Below are positions 1 through 9,861 of a stretch of 64,000 nucleotides of DNA, one piece after another (within the stretch, counting starts at the first letter, position 1; every line of letters begins with the position of its first letter). The DNA is from Acrasis kona (lineage: Eukaryota; Heterolobosea; Eutetramitea; Acrasida; Acrasidae): the NCBI GenBank assembly GCA_026419775.2, contig JAOPGA020001068.1, forward strand, positions 36,268 to 100,267, written 5' to 3'. A program made the position numbers and the translations under genes. The notes below the pieces were generated by a model that saw only the letters and a program-made list of their open reading frames with translations, ran no database searches and had not been told where the DNA came from.

Positions 1-167
1 TTAGCGTCATGAAGTCATTCATTAAGGTTAAGTTAGGGAGGAAACAGATTGAAGATGATGTTACTGATGTTGTAGAGTGCACGGAGACCAGCAGTTTGGC
101 AAAATCGAGTTATAATGTCTACTCAGGTGCTGGCGAAAGCTCGATACAATACTATGATAAGAAATAG
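1..167 (+). CDS. 3' end of an unidentified gene (partial, runs off left edge)
   Basis: A frame stays open from the left edge of the window (first full codon at base 3) to a TAG stop at 165-167. It would encode the last 54 residues of a protein whose main body lies outside the window. The visible tail is hydrophilic, with a basic stretch followed by an acidic Asp/Glu patch, and ends in YDKK. No domain can be recognised. An internal ATG at base 9 could make it a 52-residue protein, but an upstream gene body is more likely. The next gene is convergent on the other strand and ends at 400. Support is only the open frame, so this is tentative. Confidence 0.4.
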   Translation, partial: SVMKSFIKVKLGRKQIEDDVTDVVECTETSSLAKSSYNVYSGAGESSIQYYDKK

Positions 168-399
168 ATGCATATATTTGACTTCATACTCGGAAAATTT
201 GTGAACATAACGGAGGTTTCTCATTACAATAAACATTTATTACATCCATGAGCAAGAGTTCAGTCTAAGAAGTATCTAGATTCCATCAAATATAAATCAC
301 AACTAAGAATGTGACCTTCAATATGATGTGTTGACCTCCGATATGTAGAATGGGATGGGTAACGCTACGAAAAAACAAATAGCAAAACTAATATTTATT

Positions 400-1446
400 T
401 TACATTTCAAGTTTGTCCATTGATTGTGCTCCAATACTTTTTTCCAGCTTTTGTTGGATGTGTTCGAACTTTTCTTCGCCCATGTGTTCGATTTGTTTGT
501 GTTTGTTCATAAGGCCCAACTTCAACTCAAGAGAATGCTTGGCATCTTCGAACCTCTCATTGTCAATGTGATTGGTGTCCTCAACTTTTCCGGAGAGTTT
601 ATCATCAATAATTTCCAACACGTGTTTGATCTTGTGTTCGTCATTCTGCAATACGTTGATAATGTCCGATACTGCTTCTCTTGACTCTTGGTAATCTGCA
701 CGACGGTCAGTTAGGATTCCAGAAACTACATCAAAGGTGTCATTGATGAAATGCCTTCCGGACTCATAAATGCCAGCGGCTACGCTTTTGATTTTACTTA
801 TGTCTTCTTTGATGTCTTCCTTTGTTACGCTAGAGCCAAAGTTTAACTCCAAAGTAGTGATCTCTGTTTTTTCTACCTCTGGGATTGGAATTTTTCTAGT
901 AACACCTTCTCCTCTGTACAGTCTTGAGCTAGAAAGGTCCTCTCCCAATACTTTCTCTGCCTTTGTAATGTTGTGGGATGGAAGATTCCTCTCCTCTACA
1001 GTAAAAGTCGCGTGAGGAAGATCGCTTGCAAGCTCTCTCAGGTTAGTCTTGGCATCGGCCGAGCTTTCAAGAACGTTATTTACAAAAACCTTGGTCATAC
1101 TCTTGATGTGATCTGCTGCATCATATAGTTGCTCCTGAACTGGTACAATCTGATCAATTGCACTTTCTATTTGCTCCTTTATGTGCATGTCTTTTACTGC
1201 ATCAACAATTCCTTCTAATCTCTCGCCAATGTGTGCGTTGTCAATGGCAATCCTTACTGCCTCGACTGACTCCTGAAGGGCTTCTCTTGCTGCTTCCTTT
1301 GCAGTTATTGCTTCTTGTTTTGCTGTCGGTACTTCTCTTATTACTTCGTCTGTTTTGACATCAAACCTTTTTGATTTCACGAATCGGCTGAACTCTGTCT
1401 CATTGACCTCAAATGACTTATTGTTTAATCGACTTGAATGCACCAT
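400..1446 (-). CDS. Hypothetical 348-aa helical, charge-rich protein
   Basis: Uninterrupted frame of 348 residues from an ATG at 1446 to a stop at 400, without introns. No signal peptide or membrane segment is visible. The sequence is rich in Glu, Lys, Asp, Ile and Val, with few aromatic residues and no Cys. It reads as long amphipathic helices: an Ala/Glu-rich region around residues 40-80 and charged heptad-like stretches at about 240-348. This composition resembles LEA-like, perilipin-like or apolipophorin-like proteins that coat membranes or protect during drying, but no signature of a named family is present, so this is inference from composition only. The gap of about 790 bp upstream leaves room for its own promoter. 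That it is a real gene is fairly safe given the length and codon use; the function is unknown. Confidence 0.7.
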   Translation of the reverse strand: MVHSSRLNNKSFEVNETEFSRFVKSKRFDVKTDEVIREVPTAKQEAITAKEAAREALQESVEAVRIAIDNAHIGERLEGIVDAVKDMHIKEQIESAIDQIVPVQEQLYDAADHIKSMTKVFVNNVLESSADAKTNLRELASDLPHATFTVEERNLPSHNITKAEKVLGEDLSSSRLYRGEGVTRKIPIPEVEKTEITTLELNFGSSVTKEDIKEDISKIKSVAAGIYESGRHFINDTFDVVSGILTDRRADYQESREAVSDIINVLQNDEHKIKHVLEIIDDKLSGKVEDTNHIDNERFEDAKHSLELKLGLMNKHKQIEHMGEEKFEHIQQKLEKSIGAQSMDKLEM

Positions 1447-2233
1447 GTTGTGTTTAAGAAATTGCGTTTTAATTATTTGTTATTAATAGTTATTATAATA
1501 TATGTTTTTAAAAATAACTATGTTTATTTTAAACAAATTGTAAATAGATGTCTACAACATTGATAATCTAGGTGGCGACTTTGAAAAGTTTGCATATTTA
1601 TTTTTGATTTATGGCATTTAATGCGGAGCAGTTTTTTAGTGGTTTAGCCCTCCTACAACCACACAGTCCACGACATTGTTTTTACAGTGACGTCCTTGAG
1701 GTTTTTGTTTCAATCAAATTTTAAGAACAGATATGCACATTTTCGACTCTCAGCATAAGTTCGCATCACTTCAGCGCTCAGGATTGTAGAGCGATCGATA
1801 ATAGGCGGTATTGAATCATCTGAGGTCTTCCTGGCTTTTCCTGTCGGGAATTATTATGTAAACAAACGGTATTTATAGTTTAGATTTAGCTGATCAACTC
1901 GGTCAAAATGACACCGTGCTGTAGGCTGATATCCCTTGAGTAGTAAAAATTTTTTATTTTCTCAATCAATTCTACATCCAAAATTATAGCTTATTGTGTC
2001 AGGGGTCTAAGGTGTAAAAAGTCTAAAAGACGACTTGAGGTTTGTAAGGGATGTATTAATTGTGGCGTGAGTTGAACATTGTAAAAAATCAGTAAAAGGT
2101 GTGGAAACGCGGAACACTCACGAGATCAAAGTCTGCATGTAATACAAACAGTAATAATATTCTGTAAATAAAGTTTTACTACCAGCAAAAGAATTAAAAA
2201 AATAACAAATCTCTTAATGATACATAGCTTTAT
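1447..2233. other. Intergenic stretch, nothing recognised
   Basis: About 790 bp between two minus-strand genes. It is AT-rich with short A and T runs, has no open frame above about 40 codons that looks coding, and has no tRNA-like cloverleaf or repeat that I can see. It should contain the promoter of the 400-1446 gene and the 3' flank of the basic secreted protein. Confidence 0.5.
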
Positions 2234-3091
2234 TTAGCACCTACGAGCGTATCTTCTAGCAGCACGTCTGGCAGCGCGTCTTGGAGAACGACGACATCTT
2301 CTGGAAGAACGTCTAGCACGTCTGGCAGCACGTCTGGCACAGCGTCTTGATGAGCGTCTTGAGGCGCGTCTAGCACAGCGTCTTGATGAGCGTCTAGCAC
2401 GTCTACCGCATGATCTTCTTGATGAGCGTCTTGAGGCGCGTCTGGAAACTCTAGCAGCAACACGTCTTGCAACACGCTTGGCTACACGTCTTACAACTCT
2501 CAATAGCTTGCGAAGCTTGCGGCTCTTGCGTGACTTCTTGCAGCTCTTCTTTGAATGCTTCTTTGCTCTCTTCAAAGCTTTCTTTAGGGCTTTCTTGGCT
2601 CTGCGTGAGGCACGGACAACTGCTCTTCTAATTGTCTTTCTGACCTTCAATAGTGCTTGCTTGACGTGTAACTTTTGTACCTTGTTGAGTTTCTTGTTTT
2701 TGTTAACTCTTCTGATGGCACGTCTAACTCTTCTTGAAACAGTCTTTCTTGCCTTCTTGTTTTGCTTCTTGTTCTGCTTCTTTGCGGCCTTCTTGACAGG
2801 TTTCTTTGAGGCTTTCTTGACTAGCTTCTTTGAGGCCTTTTGGGCTTTGTTAAGTATTCTCTTTAGTCTTCTTACCACTTTTCTGGCTGATCTTCTAGTG
2901 ATAGTGCGAACCTCAGTTGTGAATACTTCAAGTTCCTCACTGGATAGGTTTAGATTCTTGACTCTACGAACTGAGCGTCTGGTGACACGTTCAGTAAAGG
3001 TAGTGACGACGTCATTTTGCTTGTTCTCTCCTTGAGCGAATGTGAATGCGGCCAAGAGTGCCAACAAAAGAACGACGTACACTGCTTTCAT
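2234..3091 (-). CDS. Secreted, extremely Lys/Arg-rich protein
   Basis: A 285-residue intronless frame. The first 19 residues (MKAVYVVLLLALLAAFTFA) form a typical signal peptide with cleavage likely after AFA, so the protein enters the secretory route. After a short acidic/polar segment the rest is dominated by basic residues: Lys-rich in the middle (KKASKK, KKAAKKQNKK) and Arg-rich toward the C-terminus, where SRRSSRRC/ARRAARRC-type units with regularly spaced RR pairs repeat many times, with about seven Cys. Known secreted polycations include antimicrobial proteins, polyanion-binding matrix or cyst-wall proteins, and processed precursors; the dibasic pairs would also allow proteolytic release of peptides. 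It is not a histone or protamine in the usual sense because of the signal peptide. Function is inference. The overlapping minus-frame ORF at 2230-2475 and plus-frame ORF at 2478-3035 are shadows of the repetitive Arg/Lys codons. Confidence 0.75.
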   Translation of the reverse strand: MKAVYVVLLLALLAAFTFAQGENKQNDVVTTFTERVTRRSVRRVKNLNLSSEELEVFTTEVRTITRRSARKVVRRLKRILNKAQKASKKLVKKASKKPVKKAAKKQNKKQNKKARKTVSRRVRRAIRRVNKNKKLNKVQKLHVKQALLKVRKTIRRAVVRASRRAKKALKKALKRAKKHSKKSCKKSRKSRKLRKLLRVVRRVAKRVARRVAARVSRRASRRSSRRSCGRRARRSSRRCARRASRRSSRRCARRAARRARRSSRRCRRSPRRAARRAARRYARRC

Positions 3092-4440
3092 TTTTAGTTG
3101 TAGTTGGTGAAGAATAAACCAGTTGACTTTATACTGTAGGTTCGGAGTTGTTAAGGAGTTAGTAACTTCCTTATAAGAAGATTTAATAGAATTTTACAAA
3201 AAGAACGCTACTGGAAAAACTTGTACATATATGTTTACAAGATAGAATACTGATCACGGTAGTTATTTTTTTGTGATATCTCACAAGTCCTTCTCAAAGT
3301 ACAATTTCGTTCAAAATCCACCTAGTAATTTGACATTATTGCAATCTCTGCTTAAATTGTTGCAATTGTTGCTGTGGTCTTGTTGGTCTTAATAATTTTG
3401 ATTGGTGACAAAGAAGAAATCAAAGAAAGTGTCTCCCTAAGTATTGGAGCACATTAATGTTGATATTGAGCCCCCAATATTTTAAAAAGCAGATGAATAA
3501 ATAAAATTTGTTTTTATTATACAACCTTTCTTTACTTCCTGGTGTTCTCTCTCCCAATGATCAATTTACAAGACAACCTGCTTATTACCATAAAATCAAG
3601 GTATTCAAACTCGTCAGATAGTGTAAATTTGGGTGTGGATCAAATTATCAATAACTAAACGTTCATTATACATAAAACGGATTTCGTAACTGAATCTGAT
3701 ATTACTACGAGAATCATATTGTAATCTAATTATGTGTGAGGGTTAATGATTGCGTCAAGTTTCGATCTCACTCTCACTCTCAAAGAAATATAATATATTA
3801 TTTATGATCATGTGTAACTCCCTTCTTGGATATGAGCGTCACAAAACCATCTTTTGATCTTGCTATCGTGTTTATATAAAATTATTAATTGTATGAATGT
3901 ATATTTCATGGTGAGTATAGTTTCATTCGTTTTAGTCACGTCTTCGTCGTAGTGGGTAGATGATAATTTTCCTCAAATGTATACGTTCGTATGCTTTGTC
4001 GAGAATGATGAGCGTGTGTTTTGGATAACATTGTTTTGTGTAGTAAGATAGCGCCATACTTTAATCTTGCGTATGTGAACAGTTTTTGAATCGAATCTGT
4101 ACCTACTCTGAGTCCCAACTGGGATCTCATTTCTTCGGATACACTACGTGCTTTACGCTGATAATTTAATGTTCGTTTTGAGTATTCCAACCACAGTCTG
4201 GACTTCGTTCACGAATGTATTCACTGGTCAGAATCCAAGTAAATCTGATTGTTGTTACATAACAGCGACATGGAGCTCCGGAGTGAACTCCAAAGTGCGT
4301 TTGCAATAAATCTCCTTTTCTCCATTCATCCAATTCAACGTAAAAACATTTACAATCCAATTTTACCTAAATGAGGAGTTGCTAATGTTGACAACAACAG
4401 AAAAAAGACTTCACTGTTCACAAAACCAAACAACCGCAAC
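3092..4440. other. Intergenic stretch with only doubtful small ORFs
   Basis: About 1.35 kb between divergently oriented secreted-protein genes. Two overlapping minus-strand frames (3936-4190 and 4166-4360) are open but lack a family signature, joint splice signals or clear codon bias, so I do not call them genes. A 33-codon hydrophobic frame at 3356-3457 on the plus strand (a run of Val/Ile/Leu followed by GDKEEIKE) looks like a membrane helix but has a stop directly upstream and no start or acceptor. A poly(A)-like ATAAATAAAA lies at about 3497-3507. The stretch should hold the promoters of both flanking genes. Confidence 0.4.
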
Positions 4441-4899
4441 ATGAGAGCTACCATGATTTTAGTCGCATTGGCACTTTTCTGCCTTGGAGCTTCGTTAGCC
4501 GAAGAAAACGACCAAAGACTTGCTATGTGCCTACAAGAGTGTGGTGACATGGGTTTTGACATTTTCACCTGTTCAGAAATGTGCAGAACTAAGACATTTG
4601 TTTCAAACGACCAAAGACTTGCTATTTGTTTAAGAGAATGCAAAGAAATGGGTCTTGACATCTTCACTTGCTCTGAAATGTGCAAACCAGTACCACCTGC
4701 AGACAACGACCAAAGACTTGCTTTTTGTTTAGATGAGTGCAGAGATATGGGTTTCGACATTGTTACGTGCAATGACATGTGTAAATCAAAGAAATTCCCA
4801 TCAAACGACCAAAGACTTGCCATGTGCTTGAGAGATTGTAGAGATATGGGCTTTGACGTTGTGACATGCTCACAAATGTGTAGCCAAAAAATAGAATAA
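4441..4899 (+). CDS. Secreted tandem CX3C-X9-CX3C protein (alpha-hairpinin-like)
   Basis: A 152-residue intronless protein. Residues 1-20 are a signal peptide (hydrophobic LVALALFCLGASLA). The mature part is four near-identical units of 33 residues, each opening with NDQRLA and carrying C-x3-C, nine residues, C-x3-C (for example CLQECGDMGFDIFTCSEMC). The spacing is the same in all four units. In alpha-hairpinins this pattern folds as two antiparallel helices clamped by two disulfides; plant members are antimicrobial or protease-inhibiting and are often cut from tandem precursors, and some scorpion toxins share the fold. That the amoeba protein has this fold or function is inference from cysteine spacing. 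Linkers (RTKTFVS, KPVPPAD, KSKKFPS) contain basic residues that could be processing sites. It could instead be another two-disulfide helical family. Confidence 0.8.
   Translation: MRATMILVALALFCLGASLAEENDQRLAMCLQECGDMGFDIFTCSEMCRTKTFVSNDQRLAICLRECKEMGLDIFTCSEMCKPVPPADNDQRLAFCLDECRDMGFDIVTCNDMCKSKKFPSNDQRLAMCLRDCRDMGFDVVTCSQMCSQKIE
4507..4896 (+). repeat. Four 99-bp tandem repeats inside the hairpinin-like gene
   Basis: Units begin at 4507, 4606, 4705 and 4804, exactly 99 bp apart, the last being slightly shorter. The 18-base opening of each unit (AACGACCAAAGACTTGCT, encoding NDQRLA) is identical or nearly identical at DNA level in all four, while linkers vary. This points to tandem duplication with later conservation or gene conversion of the unit start. 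Confidence 0.85.
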
Positions 4900-5014
4900 A
4901 TAATAACTTGTTTGAACTCTGATTGTTAAAATTCGCATAAACCATTTTTTGATGGACAGAATTCTTAACGAACAAATATTACAATAGTTGAATCAACCTC
5001 ATCCTTGAAAAAGA

Positions 5015-8000
5015 ATGAAGGACAGCATAAGTGCGAACAAAGAGTTCTATAAAGCTTTATTCGAAAATCTTCACCTTATCAATGCTTTGGATTACAGACC
5101 CTTTGAGGTTAGAATTTTATTTATAATGGTCTCACAGTCAGTAGGCACCATTTATACCACAACCAACAGACCGCATAGTATTCTTCAGATCAGGATATCT
5201 GAAATACCTTCAAGATATTAACGTAAAAGATGACATTAATTACGGAGACTACGTTGCACCCTTCTTTAAAAAATTTCCTCCGCTCAACAAAGGACAAAAT
5301 CTACCCGAGGCAATGGAATGTGTTATTAAAAGTAAATCATCTAAATGCCCCTTTCTAAATCTGGTTTGTAGAAGTGGAATACCGATCAGAAACAACTTAT
5401 CATAAATTATTGCACGCTACATTTTGTAGAATAACAGTCGAGCCGTTAGCATTCGTCACTGCAGAGTGCGACAGAATCACATCTCAACAGCAGGCAATCT
5501 TGAACGTACCCTTCGAGTTTGACTACTTTGAATTGAATCAGACGCCTCCATTCATGATTCTCAAAACTCACTATCAGTGCAGTATTGAATATCTGAAAAA
5601 ATTAAAAATAAATACGGAGGTACAAGTCAACTTTATTGTGGGCGACAAAGGAGAGTTCTACTCTGGTCTAGTGAAGAAGATTGATACATCAAAGTCATCC
5701 AACTGGGAAAATTTAACCATAGAATGGGAAGATAAGACATCTTCCAATGTGAGTGCTTGGGAAATCAAACAAGTGGAGACGGAAACGGACATGTGGAAAA
5801 AGTGTCCACAGATTGACCAAGATGGTATTTCATTTCTTTCATTTTTTTAACTTTCATGTAGTCAAAAAGACTTTTATCAAGAAGGTTTCCAACTTTGTTC
5901 AAAGTACAAAATTAATGGGAACAGTCCCACTTTATGAACCACAAATTCCATATCGTCTGTATATTGTCACAATTGTGGAGAGACTCAAGTCTAGGTTCTA
6001 TAGAAGTTTGGAGGTAAGTAATGTAGAATGTGAATACGTTAACGTGTTGATAGGGTTTCGTGAATGACATTAGACACGTTTCAAAGCGGCTGAAGGAAAT
6101 ATTGGTTTCTATCGGAACCACTGCTTTTGAGAACATTTACAAAGAGGCCGAAAGCTTATTGAGATCAAAACAAGACGATCGAATCAAGGAAGAACGCGCC
6201 AAAGAAGATCGTAGAAAGGAACAAGAAAGAAAAAGAAGAGAAGATGAAAGAAGACACGAAGAAGAAAGAAAACAAAAGGAAATTGAAAAACAAAAAGAAA
6301 TTGAAAAACAAAAAAGAGAAGAAAAGATTAAGTTGGAAAAAGCAAGACAGGAACAAGAAGAAAGAGACCGCATCGAACGCGAAAGGGTAACATTTATAAT
6401 TAAACGTTAACTAAAATCATAGTTGGATGAGGAATTAGATAAGGCGATAAGCAAAGCCGCTCCCGAATTACCTCCAATACGTATACCAAAAATCAAAAAA
6501 ATCTCACAAGAATCACACTCTTCATCTCCAGTCACAAAATCTCCAGTCGCACCTGCATCCACATCTGCACCTCCACAACAGCGTCACGACGAGTCACCAG
6601 AGAAAAAGAAAAAGAAGAAACGGAAAAGGGAATCTGAAGGCGGTCACGATGAAGATCGTAAAAAGAAGAAAAAGAAGAGGAGAAAAGAAGAGGATGGAGA
6701 GGCGTCCACAGAGAACGACGAAGAGAGAAGGAGGAGGAAGAAGGAAAGAAGAGAGAAAAAAGAGAAGCAGAAGGAAACCTCTGCAGTCCCTGAAAATAAC
6801 GCAGCCACTCCTACTTTTAAGTTAAAAATAAAAATGGGGAATGATTCGTCTGCTCCGACGCCCACCCAACCAGTTGAATTGGTTGACCATCCTAAGTCAA
6901 CTGAACAGGTGGTGCAGGAAGTTAGTCATGATGTTGTTGTTAAAAATCAAATTGAAACTATTGTCCCTGATGTGTTTCCAGATTCATCCGTTTCTACATC
7001 TCCTCATATAAATGGATTAGTAGAGATTATAGAACCTGATCCTCAGCCTCAAGATCACGTGTCGGAAAACCATTTACAAAACCACAAAGCTCCAGACAAT
7101 GTTGATGCCTCGCAACAAAACTCGCGAGATCAAATGGATGTTGATGACTTCCAAGTAGAAAACTCAGATTTTATGTTTGATAATCCTTACATTGATTCTA
7201 GCAGCTCCTTGCAACAGCAGCATGTTCCAGAAATTCCAATGTACATTCCATTTTCCATAAAAATGAAGCCCTCAGAACCTGCTCCTGTCATCAAGATTAG
7301 TCAAATTGAAATGGAAGACGATCAAGAAGATGTGGACATTTATAACATCATCAAGATTGAATTCGAAGAAATAGACGATGGTGTCATCATCAACATGTTC
7401 GAAAATCCTGATTATAATCCTGAATCTGCCAAAGAGCACGACCAATGGAGCAAGAATGTCAAGAGGTGGGAGAAAACCTGCGTAAAGAAGCCAAAGCCTA
7501 CTTTTAATCGGTTTAGAGATGAAAAATTAGACCTATCACTTCCAGTCCTTAAAAGTAATAAAAAAATTGATGTCAAGGTGAACGTTCTACCAAGGTCATT
7601 GTTAAAAAATAATTTAAACCAAGAGTTCAAGTTCTTGGGAAGAATAAACTTTAATATGAAGGAGTACGAGCTATATTCAATCAAAAAGAAGGAGATTATA
7701 AACCCAACAATGGATCAAGATTTATTTATATATCATTTAAAGTGGTCCAGTCTTACTTTATGTTGTGTGGACGTTGAATTTGACTTGAACTCTGATGAGT
7801 TTGATGATGATGAATTCTTTGAAAAGTCCAGCATTTCTGTACCTTTCACTTTGAATATACACAGTGAAGTGACGGAACCTGAACTAATGTCATTATATTC
7901 ACTAAAGGATAAGGTTACAGAATCAGTTTTGGCTTGCGCCAGCACGGCATCATTGTATCGCCATCCCCATCCGGATAGGTGCCTAAAGCTGAACGAAATG

Positions 8001-8156
8001 TATCAGTTTTTGGTGGAAAATGACTTTTTATGGTGTAGCGAAGGGTTCTATTCGTATTGTGCTGATCAAGATCTTACACATATTGAGATTGTTTCGATAA
8101 GGGGAACTTGTACTGCTGAGCTCTCTCGTGGAGATACCAAATTGAAATTAAAATGA
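5015..8156 (+). CDS. BRWD/PHIP-like bromodomain protein lacking WD40 repeats
   Basis: Six exons can be placed from splice signals and frame: 5015-5107, 5145-5331, 5372-5824, 5862-6013, 6054-6386 and 6423-8156, giving 983 residues. Residues 33-50 (PFIPQPTDRIVFFRSGYL) match the PQ-GDEVVYFRQGHE region of BRWD/PHIP proteins. Next comes a chromo-barrel-like segment (FIVGDKGEFYSGLV ... LTIEWED ... VSAWEIKQV). The bromodomain follows at about 240-340, with the BRWD-type core TIVERLKSRFYRSLEGFVND. After it lie a Lys/Glu/Arg coiled coil (about 345-410), Lys-rich patches and a long C-terminal part I cannot assign. In animals BRWD proteins are chromatin readers linked to CUL4. The N-terminal WD40 propeller of the family is missing: an in-frame TGA stands just upstream of the start and another gene ends at 4899. 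Splice sites were inferred by eye; the family call is fairly firm. Confidence 0.7.
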
Positions 8157-8198
8157 TCTTTGTAAATACCGTTCAATTTCTTTAAAGTTTACCAAATC

Positions 8199-9439
8199 AT
8201 GAAATACGTATCACATCTGTTTGTTTTATTTTTGGTTGCGGCAATCCAATGCCACAACGTAGTGGATCTTACATCATCAAACTTTGCAGACAAAGTGCTC
8301 AAGAGCGAAGGAGTATGGATGGTCGCTTTCGTCGCTCCATGGTGGTACGTTTTATCTGATCTCTTCAAATCAACTTAATAATTATAGTGGCCACTGCCAG
8401 AGACTAGAACCAGAATATGAAAAAGCTTCGGACGCATTGGGCGGCGTTGTCAATCTTGGTCGCATTAATTGTGACAACGAGAAGGCCCTGGCACAACAAT
8501 ATGGCATCCAAGGATTCCCAACAATTAAAATCTTTAATCATGGTAAAGACAAAAAGGTAAGTTTTTTCACGAACCCACAATCTCATCCATTCAAAGAGGA
8601 ATCCAGAGGACTACCAAGGAGCAAGACAAGGAAAAGGAATTGTTGATTTATTGATGAATAAATTCAACTCTTTACCTGATCCAGTCGCTAAAATAACCTC
8701 CCAAGACGACTTGTCAACACTTCTGAACAACACTGGCACCAAAGCACTTTTATTCACTTCTAAAGCTTCTAATCCTTCTCTTTTCAAGTCTCTAGCCGTA
8801 GAATTACGCGACGTTCAGTTTGGATATGTGCCAAACAGCAACTCTGACATCAAGTCCCAATACAATGTAGACAAGGAACCATCCGTGGTCATCATCCCTG
8901 GAGAAAATCAAGGAGCGATCAAATTCGACGGAGCACTCAAAAAGTACCCGCTGTACGAATTCATCCAAAAACACACATCAAAGCAACAACCAAAGGCAAC
9001 AACACCCGTCGACACCACATACAAACCAAAACCAAAACAACAACCAAAGGTAGCAAAGGTTTGGGACGTGGAGACCACATCACAATTGAAGACTGTTTGT
9101 GATAGGATGTGTTTGATTGGTCTACCAGAGACGGCAACTCAAAAGGAAGCCTTTGAAGCCATGGCACAAGCATATGTTGCAGATAACGATAAGCTCAAGT
9201 TCGCCACCGTCCGCTCACAACATGTCATTCAGAAAAAGTTTGATGTTGAACCGAGTGTTGATGACGGAGTTGTTCCTGTTATCGTGATTAGAGGAAACAA
9301 ATTAAAGTTTGTTGCCAAGCATGTAACTTTATCGAATTATGGCTCTTTCCTGGATCGTGTTTTGTTCGGAGAGCAGTCAATGTCAAAGTTTGATGAGTTT
9401 CCACAGGTTGAAGGGGAGGCACAAAGTGATGAATTGTAA
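8199..9439 (+). CDS. ER-resident protein disulfide isomerase, one CGHC thioredoxin domain
   Basis: Three exons (8199-8344, 8388-8556, 8597-9439) encode 385 residues. The protein starts with a signal peptide (HLFVLFLVAAIQCHN). The first thioredoxin domain has the active site WCGHCQ, with the two Cys at residues 49 and 52; the first intron splits the codon of Cys49. The cis-Pro motif is present as GFPTIKIF. The second half has a further thioredoxin-like fold with CDRMCLIGL but no CxxC. The C-terminus is SDEL, a KDEL-type ER retention signal. The arrangement is closest to the P5/PDIA6 group but with a single redox domain. It should oxidise and isomerise disulfides of secretory proteins, of which this window encodes several. 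Confidence 0.88.
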
Positions 9440-9575
9440 TAAAAAACCTGTTTTGTTAATAAGTGGATACATTGATCTGGTCTTTTATTATTTGTTAAGG
9501 TTGTCAGGGGTTCATCAATAATGTTATATGGTACTAGAAATGTTATGTTGTAGATGTACATTCAACAATTCAAGG

Positions 9576-9656
9576 GCATTGATGGTTTAGTGGTAGAATT
9601 GGACGTTGCCATCGTCTAGACCGGGGTTCGATAATATGAAATTCCCCGTCAATGCA
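9576..9656 (+). tRNA. tRNA-Gly (GCC) with a 10-nt insertion in the T-loop
   Basis: The acceptor stem is perfect (9576-9582 with 9649-9655), discriminator A at 9656. D-arm 9585-9599 with loop AGTGGTA, anticodon stem 9601-9605/9613-9617 with loop TTGCCAT and anticodon GCC at 9608-9610, variable region 9618-9621, T-stem 9622-9626/9644-9648 (CGGGG/CCCCG). The T-loop is 17 nt instead of 7: TTCGA is followed by about ten extra bases (TAATATGAAA, 9632-9641) and TT. Removing the extra bases gives a textbook TTCGATT loop. Since all stems pair, this looks like a functional gene with a non-canonical intron rather than a pseudogene. The insertion also breaks the Pol III B box. The gene lies between the PDI gene and the 3' end of the subtilisin gene. 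Confidence 0.85.
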
Positions 9657-9657
9657 A

Positions 9658-9661
9658 TTTT
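9658..9661 (+). terminator. RNA polymerase III terminator of tRNA-Gly
   Basis: TTTT begins two bases after the discriminator base of the tRNA, the usual position of a Pol III termination run. Confidence 0.6.
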
Positions 9662-9861
9662 AAAAATATACTTTTGGTGAAAATCAAGTTGTGGTGATGT
9701 CCACAAAAATTAATAGTTTTTATTGAAGATCTTTACTATAATGCACCTTTACCTTTAAAATGAGCTTTTTGTTTATCAGACTCTGTCCCTCATATTGAAA
9801 TTGATGTGAGCACTTCTAAAAGATGAATGATACAGAGAATACATTATTAAAAAGAACTCAT

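Noticed and set aside
2230-3035. Long ORFs on other frames across the basic secreted protein
   Set aside because: They are shadows of repetitive AAG/CGT codons; only the frame with the signal peptide is coherent.
3356-3457. A 33-codon hydrophobic frame resembling a membrane helix
   Set aside because: A stop stands directly upstream, with no ATG and no acceptor AG between, so no gene model can use it.
3936-4360. Two overlapping minus-strand ORFs that might form one spliced or broken gene
   Set aside because: No family motif, no convincing splice pair between them, and they lie in the likely promoter region of the hairpinin-like gene.
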